Positions 1 through 10,918 of a stretch of 64,000 nt of DNA are shown piece by piece. The DNA lies in the NCBI GenBank assembly GCA_021845805.1, contig JAJZVD010000010.1, positions 1-64,000 on the forward strand, in the 5' to 3' direction. The notes beneath the pieces are model-generated. The model did not search any database, was not told where the DNA came from, and saw only the letters and a list, made by a program, of their open reading frames with translations. Both the position numbers and the translations under genes were made by a program. Each line of letters opens with the position of its first letter. Position 1 is the first letter of the stretch. The stretch is from Pseudomonadota bacterium. GTDB taxonomy: Bacteria; Pseudomonadota; Alphaproteobacteria; Rhodobacterales; Rhodobacteraceae.

Positions 1-2010
1 CTCAGCTACCCCGACGCGCCACGGATCTTCGCGGGCCTCGCACGCGTGATCGTTGACGAGATCCACGCGCTGGCGGAATCGAAGCGGGGCGACCAGTTGA
101 TGCTGTGCCTTGCCCGGCTGCAACGCCTTGCGCCCGGGCTGCGCCGCGTGGGGCTGTCGGCCACGGTCGATGATCCCGCAGCCGTCGCGGGGTTGCTGGC
201 CCCCCATCCCGCGCCCTGCACGATCCTGACCGCCGACCCGGGGCCCGATCCCGACATCGCCATGCTGGAGACCGCCGCCGCCCCTCCCTGGGCCGGGGGG
301 GGCGGGCGCTATGCCATCCCCGAGGTGCTGGAACAGGTGGCCCGCCATCGCACCACGCTGATCTTCCACAACACCCGCGCGCAGGCCGAGATCTTCTTCC
401 ACGAGCTGTGGTTGCAGAACGAGGCCGCGCTGCCCATCGGCATCCATCACGGCAGCCTCTCGCGCGAGCAGCGGGCGCGGGTCGAGGCGGCGATGGCCGC
501 CGGGCAATTGCGCGGGGTGGTCTGCACCGGATCGCTGGACCTTGGCATCGACTGGGGCGACGTGGATCTGGTGATCCAGGTCGGCGCGCCCAAGAACGTG
601 AAACGTCTGGTGCAGCGGATCGGGCGGGCCAACCACCGGTACAACGCGCCGTCGAAGGCGCTGCTGGTGCCCGCGAACCGCTTCGAGGTGGTCGAATGCC
701 GCGCGGCGCTGGAGGCGGTGACGGCGCATGACCTTGATGGCGAGCCGCGCGGGCCCGGGCCCCGCGACGTGCTCTGCCAGCATATCCTGATGACCGCGGC
801 GGCGGGCCCCTTCTCGGCCGACGCGCTTTATGCCGAGGTGACGCGTGCGGGGGCCTATGCCGGTCTGACCCGTCCCGCCTTCGATGCCTGTCTGGATTTC
901 GTGGCCACCGGCGGGTACGCGCTGCGCGCCTATGACCGCTGGCAGCGGCTGATGCAGCGCGACGGGCTCTGGCAGTTGCGTGACCCGCGGGCCGCGGCGC
1001 AGATCCGCATGAACCTGGGCACGATCATCGACACCGAAACCCTGGCCGTCCGGCTGAAGGGGCGGATGGGCCAGCCGCTGGGCGAGATCGAGGAAACCTT
1101 CGCCTCCACCCTGACGCCCGGCGACACGTTCCTGATCGGCGGCGAGGTCGTGCGCTACGAGGGCCTGCGCGAACTGACCGTGGAAGTCAGCCGCAGCCCG
1201 GGCCGGGCACCAAAGGTGGCCGTGTTCAATGGAACAAAATTTGCCACCTCAACCCTGCTGACGCAGCGCATCCTTGACATTTTCCAACAATCCGGCTGGC
1301 CAGAGCTTCCCGCGCATACCGCCGACTGGCTGGCCCGGCAACGCGAGGTCTCGCGCCTGCCCGACCCGGCGCGGCTCTTGCTGGAAAGCTTTCCGCATGA
1401 CGGGCGCGAACATCTCTGCATCTACGGCTTTGCCGGCCGCAATGCGCAGCAGACGCTGGGCCTTCTGCTGACCAAGCGGCTGGAGGATCAGGGCCGCCAC
1501 CCGCTGGGGTTCGTCGCGACCGATTACGCCACGCTGATCTGGGGGCTGGACCCCGTGACCGATGCCACCGGGCTGTTCGACCGCGCGGCGCTGCGGCAGG
1601 GGCTGGAAACCTGGCTTGCCGGGAACGCGGTGATGAAGCGGACCTTCCGCGCTTCGGCCATCATCGCGGGGCTGATCGACCGCAATACCCCCGGCAAGCG
1701 CAAGAGCGGGCGGCAGGCCACGTTTTCCTCGGACATCCTCTACGATACGCTGCGCAGATACGACCCCGGCCACCTGCTCTTGCAGATCACCCACGAAGAG
1801 GCGTTGCGCGGCCTTGTCGATTTCGGCCGGATCGAAGAGATGCTGGACCGGATCGGACCGCGGATCGACCTGGTTCGGCTGGATCGCGTGACGCCGCTGG
1901 CCGCGCCGCTGATGCTGGAGCCGGGGCGCATCCCGGTTGACGGCGCGGGCCGCGGCCGTCTGATGGCGGAAGCGGCGGGCCAGCTTCTGACGGCGGCGGG
2001 GCTGGGCTGA
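1..2010 (+). CDS. Ligase-associated DEXH-box DNA helicase (Lhr-like), 5' end truncated by window
   Basis: Open frame from base 1 (LSYPDAPRIFAGLARVIVDEIHAL, DEIH box). Conserved GVVCTGSLDLGIDWGDVDLVIQVGAPKNVKRLVQRIGRANHR helicase motifs. Followed by a pdeM-like gene. Confidence 0.9.
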   Translation, partial: LSYPDAPRIFAGLARVIVDEIHALAESKRGDQLMLCLARLQRLAPGLRRVGLSATVDDPAAVAGLLAPHPAPCTILTADPGPDPDIAMLETAAAPPWAGGGGRYAIPEVLEQVARHRTTLIFHNTRAQAEIFFHELWLQNEAALPIGIHHGSLSREQRARVEAAMAAGQLRGVVCTGSLDLGIDWGDVDLVIQVGAPKNVKRLVQRIGRANHRYNAPSKALLVPANRFEVVECRAALEAVTAHDLDGEPRGPGPRDVLCQHILMTAAAGPFSADALYAEVTRAGAYAGLTRPAFDACLDFVATGGYALRAYDRWQRLMQRDGLWQLRDPRAAAQIRMNLGTIIDTETLAVRLKGRMGQPLGEIEETFASTLTPGDTFLIGGEVVRYEGLRELTVEVSRSPGRAPKVAVFNGTKFATSTLLTQRILDIFQQSGWPELPAHTADWLARQREVSRLPDPARLLLESFPHDGREHLCIYGFAGRNAQQTLGLLLTKRLEDQGRHPLGFVATDYATLIWGLDPVTDATGLFDRAALRQGLETWLAGNAVMKRTFRASAIIAGLIDRNTPGKRKSGRQATFSSDILYDTLRRYDPGHLLLQITHEEALRGLVDFGRIEEMLDRIGPRIDLVRLDRVTPLAAPLMLEPGRIPVDGAGRGRLMAEAAGQLLTAAGLG

Positions 2011-2049
2011 CCCCTTGCCTTCCGTCGCGCGCTGCGGCACGAACGGACC

Positions 2050-2733
2050 ATGAACGGGCATTCCTTCACCTTGCAGGGCGCGGCGCTGGTGGCGTTGCCC
2101 ACCGGCGCGCTCTGGTGGCCGTCCGAGGCGGCGCTCGCCGTTTCAGACCTGCACCTTGGCCGGTCCGAACGTTATGCCCGCCGGGGCGGTGCCCTGCTGC
2201 CCCCCTATGAAACGCAGGACACGCTGCACCGGCTGGATGCCGACATCCAGGCGACCGGGGCGCGCACGGTGCTGTGCCTTGGCGACAGTTTCGACGATCT
2301 CGCCGCAGCCGATGCCCTGCACGAGACCGCACGCCTCTGGCTGGCCCGGCTGATGGCCGGGCGTCGGTGGCTTTGGGTGGAAGGCAACCACGACCCCGGG
2401 CCGATCGACCTGCCGGGCAGCCATCTTGCGGTTGCGCGGCTAGGGCCGCTCACCTTCCGCCACATTGCCATGCCTGACGAAACTGGCGAGATTTCGGGCC
2501 ATTACCACCCGAAGTTCACGCTCTCCGCGCGGGGGCACAGGGTCACGCGCCCCTGTTTCCTGATCGACTCGGCGCGGGTCATCCTGCCCGCCTATGGCAC
2601 CTATACCGGCGGCCTGTCTTCGGCAGACCCCGCGCTGCTCAGCCTGATCGGCCGGGACGGGATCGCGGTGCTGACCGGCGCGCCTTCCGTCGCCGTGCCC
2701 CTGTCGCCCCAGCGCGCCACGACCGCATCCTGA
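2050..2733 (+). CDS. pdeM: Ligase-associated DNA damage response endonuclease PdeM (metallophosphoesterase)
   Basis: Phosphoesterase motifs SDLHLGRSE, LCLGDSFDD, WVEGNHDPG, ISGHYHPK. Adjacent to the ligase-associated helicase. Confidence 0.88.
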   Translation: MNGHSFTLQGAALVALPTGALWWPSEAALAVSDLHLGRSERYARRGGALLPPYETQDTLHRLDADIQATGARTVLCLGDSFDDLAAADALHETARLWLARLMAGRRWLWVEGNHDPGPIDLPGSHLAVARLGPLTFRHIAMPDETGEISGHYHPKFTLSARGHRVTRPCFLIDSARVILPAYGTYTGGLSSADPALLSLIGRDGIAVLTGAPSVAVPLSPQRATTAS

Positions 2734-3533
2734 TAGCTCCGGCTTACCGGCACCTCGCGCCCGCCGGGCAGCACCAGGAACATCCGGCCCTGACGGCGCT
2801 CCAACTGACGGACGGCCGAATCGGCCACCCAGTGCGACCGGTGGACCTGCATTCCCGCCACGCCATCCAGTTCGGCAATCGCGTCCGCAAAGCGCATCAG
2901 GACGCTGGCCTGCCCCGCGACCGTCGTCACCACGATGTAGTGATCGCGCACCGAGACCGAGATCAGCGGGGCCCGCACCGCAACGGGCAACCGCGCGAAA
3001 AGCCGCGGCGGCGACGGGGGCAAGGGGATGTCGCGCGGCGGCGTCGCCTCTGGCGGAGGCAGTGGCGTGACGCGGATCAGCCGCCAGATCGCCGTTTCGG
3101 TGATCGACGCGAGGAACACGGCGATCCACAGCACGCCGCCCGAAACCGCCACGGCCAGCCCGCGGCGCTCCAGCGCGGCGGTCAGCAGATAGACGATCGG
3201 CGCATAGAGGCTGGCAAACACGGCCGAGGTGATGGCCGCGCGGGGCCAGACGCCAAGCCCGCCCAGGAAGGGCCGCATGAGGCGCCGACACAGCGCCCCA
3301 ACCAGCGGCCCCCCGGCCAGAAGCACGGTCCAGTACCCCAGTCGCAGCGGCGCCGCCATTGTCGCAAATGTGCCAAGCGGGCCGGTGATGCCGACCAGGG
3401 CCGAGACGATCAACCACAGAGAGGTCGCGCGCGGCGAAAAGATCTTCCGCAGTCCTTTTTCAAGTTCCACAAACCGCACTGGCCATACTCTTACTCGCCG
3501 CAGGACATTGCCTGCAGATACCAACGCGGCCAC
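2601..3533 (-). CDS. Membrane protein with C-terminal LytTR DNA-binding domain
   Basis: N-terminal hydrophobic helices, then a LytTR-like segment (LISVSVRDHYIVVTTVAGQASVLMRFADAIAELDGVAGMQVHRSHWVADSAV). GTG start. 3' end overlaps pdeM on the opposite strand. Confidence 0.8.
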   Translation of the reverse strand: MAALVSAGNVLRRVRVWPVRFVELEKGLRKIFSPRATSLWLIVSALVGITGPLGTFATMAAPLRLGYWTVLLAGGPLVGALCRRLMRPFLGGLGVWPRAAITSAVFASLYAPIVYLLTAALERRGLAVAVSGGVLWIAVFLASITETAIWRLIRVTPLPPPEATPPRDIPLPPSPPRLFARLPVAVRAPLISVSVRDHYIVVTTVAGQASVLMRFADAIAELDGVAGMQVHRSHWVADSAVRQLERRQGRMFLVLPGGREVPVSRSYQDAVVARWGDRGTATEGAPVSTAIPSRPIRLSSAGSAEDRPPV

Positions 3534-3573
3534 GCGCGAACAAGCAGAAACTATACTTTAGGACAGGTGTCGA

Positions 3574-4464
3574 TCAGGCCGTCAGGCCCTCTGGTTCGGG
3601 CAGTCCGTTCGCCCGGCAGCAGGCCGTCAGCGTGTTGGCCAGAAGGCAGGCAATCGTCATCGGCCCGACCCCGCCCGGAACCGGCGTAATGGCGCCCGCG
3701 ACCGCCGCCGCCGAGACGAAATCGACATCGCCGACCAGCTTCGTCTTGCCGTCACGCTCGATCCGGTTGATGCCCACGTCGATCACCGTCGCCCCCGGCT
3801 TCACCCAATCGCCCTTCACCATCTCGGGGCGGCCGACTGCGGCCACCAGGATGTCGGCGGTACGGCAGACGGCGGGCAGGTCCTGCGTGCGTGAATGCGC
3901 GATCGTCACCGTGCAGCTGTCGCCCAGCAGCAGTTGCGCCATCGGTTTGCCCACGATGTTCGACCGCCCGACAACCACGGCGGTCTTGCCCGACAGGCTT
4001 CCCAGATGGTCGCGCAGCAGCATCAGGCAGCCCAGCGGGGTGCAGGGCACCATGGCCTTCTGTCCGGTTCCCAGCAGGCCGACGTTCGAAATGTGAAAGC
4101 CGTCGACATCCTTCGCCGGGTCGATCGTGTTGATGACCAGATCCGAATCCAGATGAGGAGGCAGCGGCAACTGCACGAGGATGCCGTGAACCTTCGGATC
4201 GGCATTCAACTGCTTCACCAGCGCGACAAGATCGGCTTCGGATGTCTCGGCTGGCAGCTTATGTTCGAAACTTGCCATGCCCGCTTCGAGCGTCTGCTTG
4301 CCTTTCGACCGCACATAGACCTGGCTCGCGGGGTCTTCGCCCACCAGAACCACCGCAAGGCCGGGCGTGACGCCGTGCCCGGCCTTCAGCCGCGCCACAT
4401 GGTCGGCCACCTGGGCCCGCACCGTTTCGGCAAAGGCCTTTCCGTCGATGATCGTCGCGCTCAT
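3574..4464 (-). CDS. folD: Bifunctional methylenetetrahydrofolate dehydrogenase/methenyltetrahydrofolate cyclohydrolase FolD (canonical copy)
   Basis: [13 protein letters not shown] start; YVRSKGKQ (YxxxK), [41 protein letters not shown] motifs. Confidence 0.95.
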   Translation of the reverse strand: MSATIIDGKAFAETVRAQVADHVARLKAGHGVTPGLAVVLVGEDPASQVYVRSKGKQTLEAGMASFEHKLPAETSEADLVALVKQLNADPKVHGILVQLPLPPHLDSDLVINTIDPAKDVDGFHISNVGLLGTGQKAMVPCTPLGCLMLLRDHLGSLSGKTAVVVGRSNIVGKPMAQLLLGDSCTVTIAHSRTQDLPAVCRTADILVAAVGRPEMVKGDWVKPGATVIDVGINRIERDGKTKLVGDVDFVSAAAVAGAITPVPGGVGPMTIACLLANTLTACCRANGLPEPEGLTA

Positions 4465-4477
4465 CCTTCCCCCCCCC

Positions 4478-5359
4478 TCATTCGGCAGCGGCCGCAAAGG
4501 CGCGCCGGTAATGGTCCATCTGCATCCGGGTGGCCAGCACCGCATTCTTCATCAGCACCGACACCGTGACCGGGCCGACCCCGCCCGGAACCGGCGTGAT
4601 CCAGCCCGCCACCTCGGCGCAGCTTTCGAACTCTGCATCGCCGACAGTCCGCCCATCAACCCGGTTGATGCCGATGTCGATCAATGCCGCGCCGGGCTTC
4701 AGCATCTCGCCCGTCACCAGTCCGGGTTTGCCGACCGCCACGAACACCGCATCGGCCCGGCGCGAATGCATCGCCACCTGCCGCGTCAGGTGGTGGCACA
4801 CGGTCACCGTGGCCCCCAGCCCCATCATCAGGAAGGCGATGGGCTTTCCGACGATCTCGGAATGCCCGATCACCGTCACGTCCAGCCCTTCCACCTTCAG
4901 CGGCAGGCTCTTAAGGATTTCCACCGCCGCCACCGCCGTGCAGGGGCCAAGCGCCAGATCGTTGTAGACGATGTTGCCGATCGAGGCGGGGTGCATCCCC
5001 TCCACGTCCTTCAGCGGGTGCACCGCCCGTTGCAGCGCCTTGACCGGGATATGCGGCGGCAGCGGACGCTGGATGATGATGCCGTTCACCCGCGGGTCGG
5101 CGTTCAACCCGGCCAGCACTCCGGTCAGTTGTTCCAGCGAGATCGCGGCCGGGTAGTTGCGCGCCTCGAACTCCACCCCGGCCGCCGCGGCCTGTCGGCT
5201 CTGGTTGCGAACGTAAAGCTCGGCTGCGGCCACATCGCCCACCGAAACCGAGACCAGCCGCGGGGCCCAGCCCACATCTGCCAGCGCGCGCGCCTCGGCG
5301 GCGGTCTGGGCCAGAAAGCGCCCGGCGATCGCCTTGCCGTCAATGATGGTCGCCGTCAT
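4478..5359 (-). CDS. FolD-family paralog with altered active site (K to Q)
   Basis: [13 protein letters not shown] start; FolD fold motifs [35 protein letters not shown], but YVRNQSRQ replaces YxxxK and KDVEG replaces KDVDG. Confidence 0.93.
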   Translation of the reverse strand: MTATIIDGKAIAGRFLAQTAAEARALADVGWAPRLVSVSVGDVAAAELYVRNQSRQAAAAGVEFEARNYPAAISLEQLTGVLAGLNADPRVNGIIIQRPLPPHIPVKALQRAVHPLKDVEGMHPASIGNIVYNDLALGPCTAVAAVEILKSLPLKVEGLDVTVIGHSEIVGKPIAFLMMGLGATVTVCHHLTRQVAMHSRRADAVFVAVGKPGLVTGEMLKPGAALIDIGINRVDGRTVGDAEFESCAEVAGWITPVPGGVGPVTVSVLMKNAVLATRMQMDHYRRAFAAAAE

Positions 5360-5555
5360 GCCTGCCCGTCTCCTGCCGGGGAAGAAGCCCCCGAAACCGC
5401 TTTCGCGCGGAGGCGGGGCCGAAGGCCTGGCCCTTGCCCCTCGACTGCCGCGCGCATCCGCACCAGGAACACCCGCGCCCGGGCGGGCATCCCCGCGCCG
5501 GGTCTGACCCAGAAACGGCGGGGCCGCAACCCGTCGGCCGCGGCCCCCCGGACGA

Positions 5556-7232
5556 TCAGAACAGGCCCTCGACAAAGCCCTGGTCGTTCAGGCGGATCAC
5601 CTCGGCCGAGGGCACCTTGGGCAGGCCCGGCATGGTCATGATCTCACCGCAGATCACAACGATGAACCCGGCCCCGGCCGACAGCCGCACCTCGCGCACC
5701 GGCACGGTGTGGCCCGTGGGGGCGCCGCGCAGGTTCGGGTCGGTGGTAAAGCTGTACTGCGTCTTGGCCATGCAGATCGGCAGGTGGCCATAGCCCGCGG
5801 CCTCCCAGGCCTTGAGTTGGTCGCGGATCGACTTGTCGGCGATCACGGCATCGGCGTGGTAGATCCGCTTGGCGATGGTCTCGATCTTCTGGAACAGCGG
5901 CATCTCGTCAGGGTAAAGCGGCGAGAAGTTCGCGGTGCCGCCTTCGGCCAGCGCCACGACCTTGCGCGCCAGATCCTCGATCCCTTCCGATCCCTTGGCC
6001 CAGTGCTTGCACAGGATCGCTTCGGCGCCCTGCTGGGCAACGTAATCCTTCACCGCCTGGATCTCGGCATCCGTGTCGCTGTAGAAGTGGTTGATCGCCA
6101 CCACGACCGGCACGCCAAAGCTCTTCACGTTGGCGATGTGGCGGCCAAGGTTGGGGCAGCCCTTCTTGATCGCCTCGACATTCTCGGCCCCCAGATCCGC
6201 CTTGGCCACGCCGCCGTTCATCTTCATCGCGCGGCAGGTGGCCACGATCACCGCGGCAGAGGGTTGCAGCCCCGCCTTGCGGCACTTGATGTCGAAGAAC
6301 TTCTCGGCGCCCAGGTCGGCCCCGAAGCCCGCCTCGGTCACCACATATTCGCCCAGCCGCAGCGCGGTGTTGGTGGCGATGACAGAGTTGCAGCCATGCG
6401 CGATGTTCGCGAAGGGCCCGCCGTGCACGAAGGCGGGGTTGTTTTCCAGCGTCTGCACCAGGTTCGGCTGCATCGCGTCCTTCAGAAGCACGGTCATCGC
6501 GCCATCGGCCTTGATGTCGCGGCAATAGATCGGCGTCTTGTCGCGGGTATAGGCCACCACGATGTCGCCCAGCCGCTTTTGCAGATCTTCAAGGTCGTTC
6601 GAGAGGCACAGAATCGCCATGACCTCGGAGGCCACGGTGATGTCGAACCCGGTCTGGCGCGGGAAGCCGTTCGACACGCCGCCAAGGCTGACCACGATGT
6701 CGCGCAGCGCGCGGTCGTTCATGTCCATTACCCGGCGCCAGACCACCCGGCGTTCGTCGATGCCCAGTTCGTTGCCCCAGTAGATGTGGTTGTCGATCAT
6801 CGCCGACAGCAGGTTGTGGGCCGAGGTGATCGCGTGGAAGTCGCCGGTGAAGTGGAGGTTCATCTCCTCCATCGGCACCACCTGGGCCATGCCGCCGCCC
6901 GCGGCCCCGCCCTTCATCCCGAAGTTCGGGCCAAGGCTGGCTTCGCGGATGCAGATGACCGCCTTCTTGCCGATCCGGTTCAGCCCGTCGCCCAGACCCA
7001 CCGTCGTCGTCGTCTTGCCTTCGCCTGCGGGTGTCGGGTTGATCGCCGTCACCAGGATCAGCTTGCCCTTGGGCTTGTCGGCCAGCGACTTGATGAAATC
7101 CTGGCTGACCTTGGCCTTGTCATGGCCGTAAGGCAGCAGATGTTCCGTCGGGATGCCAAGCTTGGTGCCGATCTCCTGGATCGGTTTCTTCTTCGCTTCG
7201 CGGGCGATTTCGATATCGGTCTTCACGGCCAT
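5556..7232 (-). CDS. fhs: Formate--tetrahydrofolate ligase
   Basis: [42 protein letters not shown]-loop; [20 protein letters not shown]-like; [14 protein letters not shown]. Confidence 0.97.
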   Translation of the reverse strand: MAVKTDIEIAREAKKKPIQEIGTKLGIPTEHLLPYGHDKAKVSQDFIKSLADKPKGKLILVTAINPTPAGEGKTTTTVGLGDGLNRIGKKAVICIREASLGPNFGMKGGAAGGGMAQVVPMEEMNLHFTGDFHAITSAHNLLSAMIDNHIYWGNELGIDERRVVWRRVMDMNDRALRDIVVSLGGVSNGFPRQTGFDITVASEVMAILCLSNDLEDLQKRLGDIVVAYTRDKTPIYCRDIKADGAMTVLLKDAMQPNLVQTLENNPAFVHGGPFANIAHGCNSVIATNTALRLGEYVVTEAGFGADLGAEKFFDIKCRKAGLQPSAAVIVATCRAMKMNGGVAKADLGAENVEAIKKGCPNLGRHIANVKSFGVPVVVAINHFYSDTDAEIQAVKDYVAQQGAEAILCKHWAKGSEGIEDLARKVVALAEGGTANFSPLYPDEMPLFQKIETIAKRIYHADAVIADKSIRDQLKAWEAAGYGHLPICMAKTQYSFTTDPNLRGAPTGHTVPVREVRLSAGAGFIVVICGEIMTMPGLPKVPSAEVIRLNDQGFVEGLF

Positions 7233-7404
7233 CTGTTGCCTCTCCCATTGGGCTGCAGGGTCAGCACCCCTTGCCCCGGTGATACCGGCTGGGATGGCGC
7301 GGGGAAGCGGCGATTCCGACCCGTTCCGCGCCAAATTCGCCAGCTACGGTTTCCGATGGGAAACCGGCGGCGCGGCTAGACGAAAAATGCCAGGGGTGAA
7401 ATAT

Positions 7405-8013
7405 TCATTCCGCCCGCCCCGCCCGCGCCACCGAAAGCGCGGCCCAGACCGGCTGATCGGGGATATGCAGCACCAGCCGGTCGCCGAGGCGCAGCATGCC
7501 TTCGCGCTCGACCCAGGCGGTGATGCCTCGCCGTCCGGCGGCCGCGGCCTTGAACGCCTTGCCAAAGCCGGGGCGGGCGGCCTCGATCACCCGGGCGGGC
7601 AGCGTGCAGGGGCGGTTTTCCATGTCGACCACCAGCGTCGCGCCATCGGGGCCCTGCAACCGGCTGGAGGGCGGAAGGTGGCTGAAATCCGGCACCCCCT
7701 CGACCACCATCGAGGCGCCAAGCCACGCGGGGTCCAGCGCATCGACCCCCATCTTCGCGGCGATGGCGGCCATGTCCTCGACCGACAGGATCGACAGTTG
7801 GCGCACGTTGCGGATCGGCGTGCCGCGCGGATGCTGGGCCGACACCCGGCTGCAGGCGGGGCGGGTCAGCCCGGCATGGGCCTCGCCCTCGGGTCCGGCA
7901 AAGGTCAGCCGCAACGCCTCGCAGGGGGCGGCGGCCAGGGCCGCATCCCGGTCGGCCACGCGGCCAAGCCAGGTGATCGTGGCGCCGAAGGCGGTCGGCA
8001 TCAAGGCGGGCAT
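7405..8013 (-). CDS. MOSC domain-containing protein
   Basis: Translation (GEAHAGLTRPACSRVSAQHPRGTPIRNVRQLSILSVEDMAAIAAKMGVDALDPAWLGASMVVEG) fits MOSC family proteins. ATG overlaps the upstream stop (TGATG). Confidence 0.8.
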   Translation of the reverse strand: MPALMPTAFGATITWLGRVADRDAALAAAPCEALRLTFAGPEGEAHAGLTRPACSRVSAQHPRGTPIRNVRQLSILSVEDMAAIAAKMGVDALDPAWLGASMVVEGVPDFSHLPPSSRLQGPDGATLVVDMENRPCTLPARVIEAARPGFGKAFKAAAAGRRGITAWVEREGMLRLGDRLVLHIPDQPVWAALSVARAGRAE

Positions 8014-8795
8014 CACGCAACCTCCACGGTGAAGAAGCAGCGGCGGAACGGGAACAGCGCGCCCCCGTCCGGCAACAGCGGATAGGCCACGGCCAGCGCC
8101 TCGTCATAGGCGGCGACAAAGGCCGCGTGTTCGGCAGGGCTCATCCTGCCGACGAAGGGCCGCATCGAGGTGGACTCGGTGAACCTGCGCACCGGGTGGC
8201 CATCGTCGGACGGGTCGAGCCGCTGGATGTATTCCGTTTCCCAGGCCGTCACCCGGCCCAGCGGCGACAGCATCCGCCAATAGGTCTCGGCGGGCTGCAC
8301 CGGCGGCTGCCAGGCGGAAAAATCGAACCGGTCGGGAAAGAGCGAGGCCGCGATATCCCGCAGGAACCGGTGTGACGGGGCCGCGGTCTGCCGCGGCATC
8401 TGCACCGCCAGCGTACCGGTCGGCGCAAGGAAACCCACCAGCCGCGGCAGCAGGGTCGCATGATCGTCCAGCCAGTGCAGCGCCGCGTTGGAAAAGATCA
8501 GCGCAGGGGGCGCGGCAGGCTGCCAGACGGCGATATCGGACTGTTGCAGCCGGGCATAGGCGCCGGTTTCCGCGGCCTTGGCCAGCATCGCGGGCGAACT
8601 GTCCACGCCGACCACCGCGCGCTCCTCTGCCCGCCGGGCCAGCGCAGGCCCCACCGGGCCGTTGCCGCAGCCCAGGTCGATCACATCGCCCGCGGGCAGG
8701 TCGCCCACCTGCGCCAGCAGGTCGAGCGCCGGGCGCAGGCGCAGGTCGGCAAACCGCGCATAGCGTTCGGGGCTCCAGTCGGATGCGGCGGGCAT
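8013..8795 (-). CDS. tam: Trans-aconitate 2-methyltransferase-like SAM-dependent methyltransferase
   Basis: MPAASDWSPERYARFADLRLRPALDLLAQV, VIDLGCGNGPVG SAM motif, SNAALHWLDDH. Confidence 0.85.
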   Translation of the reverse strand: MPAASDWSPERYARFADLRLRPALDLLAQVGDLPAGDVIDLGCGNGPVGPALARRAEERAVVGVDSSPAMLAKAAETGAYARLQQSDIAVWQPAAPPALIFSNAALHWLDDHATLLPRLVGFLAPTGTLAVQMPRQTAAPSHRFLRDIAASLFPDRFDFSAWQPPVQPAETYWRMLSPLGRVTAWETEYIQRLDPSDDGHPVRRFTESTSMRPFVGRMSPAEHAAFVAAYDEALAVAYPLLPDGGALFPFRRCFFTVEVA

Positions 8796-8864
8796 GGCGG
8801 CTCCTGTCGTTGGGCGGGCCCAGTATCGCAGGGCGCGCGGCGGGGTCAACGCGGCCCGGCATGC

Positions 8865-8891
8865 AAAAGGCCCCGGAACCGGTCCGGGGCC
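8865..8891 (-). terminator. Rho-independent terminator downstream of ftsH
   Basis: Minus strand GGCCCCGGA-ccggt-TCCGGGGCC followed by TTTT; 9 bp perfect stem 24 nt past the ftsH stop. Confidence 0.8.
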
Positions 8892-8914
8892 CGTCTGCAA
8901 CGCTCTTGCCGCGC

Positions 8915-10828
<1,914 letters not shown>

Positions 10829-10918
10829 AGGGGACCTCCTTCAGAGCGGCGCGCAGAGCCTGCACGACTGGCGCCACCAAATCCTTTGTCCCTTAAGATA
10901 GAGATTCATCGGGGGGGT

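Noticed and set aside
2440-3417. 325 aa minus-strand ORF overlapping the LytTR gene
   Set aside because: No LytTR or other domain in this frame; the 2601..3533 frame has the LytTR motif and TM helices.
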